Of a DNA stretch of 7,392 nucleotides, positions 5,151-7,392 are shown piece by piece. Below the pieces are notes generated by a model. That model was given only the letters and a program-made list of their open reading frames with translations. It searched no databases and was not told where the DNA came from. Position 1 is the stretch's first letter. Each line of letters starts with the position of its first letter. Source of the stretch: Armatimonadota bacterium (lineage in GTDB: Bacteria > Armatimonadota > Armatimonadia > Armatimonadales > Armatimonadaceae); assembly GCA_014381035.1 (NCBI GenBank), contig JACMIS010000737.1, forward strand, positions 1-7,392, read 5' to 3'. The position numbers and the translations under genes were made by a program.

Positions 5151-6431
5151 TCGGAACAGAGCGCGGGTGTCGGAGTCGGCGTCGAAGTGACACTCTTCCC
5201 GTATCGTATTAGGAAGCGCATCCCGTTGCAAAAGCATTTCGACAATTTGACCACGGCAGAACGAACATGCCAACTTTTCGTAGCATAGAAGCAGGATCGG
5301 GACGAATCCGGGGGAAGGAGAGTTGCGGATATACTGCCGAATGCCCATACCGATAAACTCGAACGCCCGGTCGTCCCACTCCCGCTGAATGACGCTTTCC
5401 AGTAAACGAACATCGCCGTCACCGGGGTTCGATGCCAGCAGTTCTATAGCATGTGGCACCCGCTTCTCTTCTTTCATAAGATCCAACGCGGCGGCACGAA
5501 TAGTCGTATGATTGGTGTCCACCAGCAAACGTACTGCCTGCCAGGCTAAGCGTTCATCGTCCGTCTGCCGGATCAGAGGTATTATTACTTCCGGGTCGCC
5601 GGGAAACGGCACATAACGGTATGTTCTCAGGATGCCCAGATAGCGAAGTTGACGCATACAGTCGCTTTCCTGCTTGAAATCGGACCATAGCCGTCTCCGT
5701 ACCGCTTCGTTCATGTACTTCATTTGTGGCTTCGGTATTTTTTTCTCCGGGGACGAGTATATGTAGGCACGAACCTCCGCAAGGGGCGGTGGCTTTTTCT
5801 CGCTTTTCCGTCGCTTGAGTCTCGCCCTGAATTTTTGTCGTTTACGGATTGTCTGGATCTCACGCAGGTACTGGCTTCGCTCGGAGTTGTTTTGCGCCGA
5901 CGCTCTCAAAGCGGCTGTGGCTACGCTTTCTCCGAACTGTTCCGCCAACTCGTCTATCAGGCTAACCTCCCGCCACCGGTCATCGTCGCGCCGGGAATGG
6001 TGTCGAACGTGCTCGACCAGGTGCCAGTAGCCCGTGACGCCATCCAGGGCGATAATGTTCTCCGCAATGTGGGCGATGCCATACGTTTCCTCGGCGACTG
6101 TGCCCACGGTACGGTACATCGGTTCGCGTAGGTCGCCGGCACCGCGCCGTGTCAGGAGAGCGGCGAGGCGAATCAACTGTGTAGGAAACAGATTTTCCGG
6201 TTCGCGGGACGAACCGAGCGTATCCAGCACTTCCTTTATACGTCCCACATAATACGGGGTATCTCTGGTCGCACGGATCACATCGTACAGGTAAGGCGAG
6301 CGTTCATCTTCCAGTTGACTATCGAAACTCCAATTCTCGGAACATGCGCCCCAAATGACACTGCGGTAGATGACTGTATCTGGTCGTTCTTGTAAAAACA
6401 GCACGGCACGCCCCGATCCATGCTTCAACAT
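5136..6431 (-). CDS. Uncharacterised helical HEAT-like repeat protein
   Basis: I cannot assign a function to this 431-residue protein. It has no signal peptide or membrane segment, so it is probably cytoplasmic. Residues 20-145 form a helical domain with a motif-like opening (IWGACSENWSFDSQLEDERS, 26-45). Residues 192-215 are very basic (RKRQKFRARLKRRKSEKK) and could be a linker or nucleic-acid contact. From about 265 to 410, paired amphipathic helices (for example DDERLAWQAVRLLVDTNH, then IRAAALDLMKEEKRVPHAIELLA) resemble HEAT/ARM-type repeats, which usually act as protein-binding scaffolds. The C-terminus has a CSFC pair (C389, C392), C414 and the acidic FDADSDTR. From memory it resembles a widespread family of unannotated bacterial proteins opening with similar motifs. 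The ATG at 6431 has no visible Shine-Dalgarno sequence or nearby good -10 box, so the start is less certain than the frame. Its neighbours, a phosphoesterase and divergent TrhO, give no strong clue. Confidence 0.75.
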   Translation of the reverse strand: MLKHGSGRAVLFLQERPDTVIYRSVIWGACSENWSFDSQLEDERSPYLYDVIRATRDTPYYVGRIKEVLDTLGSSREPENLFPTQLIRLAALLTRRGAGDLREPMYRTVGTVAEETYGIAHIAENIIALDGVTGYWHLVEHVRHHSRRDDDRWREVSLIDELAEQFGESVATAALRASAQNNSERSQYLREIQTIRKRQKFRARLKRRKSEKKPPPLAEVRAYIYSSPEKKIPKPQMKYMNEAVRRRLWSDFKQESDCMRQLRYLGILRTYRYVPFPGDPEVIIPLIRQTDDERLAWQAVRLLVDTNHTTIRAAALDLMKEEKRVPHAIELLASNPGDGDVRLLESVIQREWDDRAFEFIGMGIRQYIRNSPSPGFVPILLLCYEKLACSFCRGQIVEMLLQRDALPNTIREECHFDADSDTRALFRPAPR

Positions 6432-6498
6432 TGTTTCTAAGTTCAGAATCCCTTGTCCTTTAGTCGTTCAGATGTAACTGTATCGTCGTGCCTCGCGA

Positions 6499-6504
6499 TA
6501 TACT
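6499..6504 (+). promoter_or_regulatory. Putative -10 box of trhO (TATACT)
   Basis: TATACT matches 5 of 6 bases of the -10 consensus and ends 10 bases before the ATG at 6515, predicting a leader of about 3-4 bases. No good -35 hexamer is visible 15-20 bases upstream. The spacing resembles that of the other genes in the window, where the -10 box lies almost on the start codon. Confidence 0.4.
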
Positions 6505-6514
6505 AAAACCTGCC

Positions 6515-7392
6515 ATGTTTCAGGTGATCGCTTTTTATAAATTCTGCCGCATCGAGCCGACTCACGTTTCCGTTTTGCGCGAAGCAATCCATGACTTTTG
6601 TACCGCGCGGGATCTACGTGGGCTGTTTTTGCTCGGCACTGAGGGCTGTAATGCGACTATGGCAGGGCTTCCTGTAGCCACACAGGAACTACTGACATTC
6701 CTCCAATCCTTGCCCGAGATCGGTATGCTTGCCCCGAAAATCAGCGGAAGTGATTCGCAACCGTTCGACAGGCTGAAGGTGGAAGAGCGTGCAGAGATCG
6801 TGACTCTGAACCGCCCCGACATCTTCCCGGAAGGACACGATACCAATCATCTTTCCCCCGCTGAGTGGCACCAGACACTGACCTCGGGCGATGATTTCCT
6901 GCTGCTTGACACACGCAATGCCTACGAAACCGAAGTCGGCACGTTCCGCAACACGATTGACCTGCAACTCGAACAGTTCTCGGATTTTCCCGCGTTCATA
7001 CAAAATCAGGATCTGCCGAAAGATAAAAAGATTTTGATGTACTGCACGGGTGGGATTCGTTGCGAAAAAGCCGTTGTGTTCATGAAGCAGGAGGGGTACC
7101 AGAATGTTTTCCAACTGGACGGCGGCATTCTGAACTATCTGGAGCATTACCCGGACGGTGAGTTTGAAGGGGAGTGCTTCGTCTTCGACCGGCGGATTGC
7201 TGTGGACCGCGAACTCAAGCCCACAAGCCAGTGGACGCTCTGCCCGCTCTGCGGTGACCCCGCAAAGGAGTCTGTCGTTTGCGGCAACTGCGGCAAAGAG
7301 GGAACGATCTGCCGCAAATGCAACGCAAACCCCGCACTCCGCGTTTGCTCCCAAAATTGTGAGTACCACTTCGCCCGTCGCAAGCTTGAAGC
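6515..7392 (+). CDS. trhO: tRNA uridine(34) hydroxylase TrhO (YceA, rhodanese fold), 3' end outside window
   Basis: The open frame starts at ATG 6515 and continues without a stop to the window edge (292 complete codons). It matches the TrhO/YceA (UPF0176) family: an N-terminal ferredoxin-like domain (VIAFYKFCRIEP, then LFLLGTEGCNATMAG at 37-51), the linker RLKVEERAEIVTL, and a rhodanese domain about 112-212 with the diagnostic active-site loop MYCTGGIRCEKA (catalytic C177, second conserved C183) and the LDGGILNYLE motif. Family members hydroxylate U34 of certain tRNAs to 5-hydroxyuridine in the cytoplasm, aiding wobble decoding. After the rhodanese domain comes a cysteine-rich tail with four pairs: C243/C246, C256/C259, C266/C269 and C278/C282. 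This suggests two zinc sites, more cysteines than in the familiar E. coli protein. There is no Shine-Dalgarno sequence; TATACT lies 10 bases upstream. Its promoter is divergent from the HEAT-like gene. The missing C-terminus is probably short. Confidence 0.93.
   Translation, partial: MFQVIAFYKFCRIEPTHVSVLREAIHDFCTARDLRGLFLLGTEGCNATMAGLPVATQELLTFLQSLPEIGMLAPKISGSDSQPFDRLKVEERAEIVTLNRPDIFPEGHDTNHLSPAEWHQTLTSGDDFLLLDTRNAYETEVGTFRNTIDLQLEQFSDFPAFIQNQDLPKDKKILMYCTGGIRCEKAVVFMKQEGYQNVFQLDGGILNYLEHYPDGEFEGECFVFDRRIAVDRELKPTSQWTLCPLCGDPAKESVVCGNCGKEGTICRKCNANPALRVCSQNCEYHFARRKLE

Noticed and set aside
5136..7392. HEAT-like gene and trhO as a defence or toxin-antitoxin pair
   Set aside because: They are divergent, not co-transcribed; TrhO is a housekeeping tRNA modification enzyme, and neither shows nuclease, kinase or toxin motifs.

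Overview
The window is bacterial chromosome with an accessory character and medium to moderately high GC. It carries six protein-coding genes: five complete, and one running off the right edge. I see no rRNA, tRNA, CRISPR array, transposase or phage gene, and no gene-free stretch longer than about 160 bases. None of the six genes has a correctly spaced Shine-Dalgarno sequence. At least three have a good TAnnnT-type -10 box only 4-14 bases before the start codon, which suggests leaderless or very short-leader mRNAs. That trait, the Tat-type metallophosphoesterase and the TlpA protein with a carboxypeptidase-like front domain would fit Armatimonadota, Chloroflexota, Planctomycetota or similar phyla. 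The phylum is a guess; there is no marker gene here.

Layout from left to right. Bases 1-127 hold GC-rich palindromic repeat DNA: a 24-bp perfect palindrome, a fragment of a second copy of the same repeat at the window edge, and a separate 8-bp hairpin. Next, on the minus strand (128-1855), is a full-length MsbA/BmrA-type ABC exporter. A 159-bp divergent intergenic region separates it from a plus-strand pair: an exported TlpA-like thioredoxin-fold protein (2015-3139) and, 23 bases later, a MerR-family regulator with a GyrI-like ligand domain (3163-4005). Convergent to these, on the minus strand (4052-5023), is an exported calcineurin-like metallophosphoesterase. It is followed by an uncharacterised helical, HEAT-like protein, also on the minus strand (5136-6431). 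Divergent from that is a TrhO/YceA-type tRNA-uridine hydroxylase (rhodanese fold) from 6515 to beyond the window.

How the genes may work together. The most coherent unit is ABC exporter / TlpA-like protein / MerR regulator. The promoter in front of the TlpA-like gene has a 19-base spacer with an imperfect dyad inside it, the arrangement MerR-family activators use. The divergent exporter has a perfect 15-bp dyad over its expected -35 region. A reasonable hypothesis is a ligand- or drug-responsive envelope module: the MerR protein senses a small molecule, activates its own operon and perhaps controls the exporter. The phosphoesterase, the HEAT-like protein and TrhO show no clear functional link to this module or to each other. 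I see no convincing new defence or mobile system; the best leads are the MerR-type promoter, the leaderless start architecture and the uncharacterised HEAT-like family.
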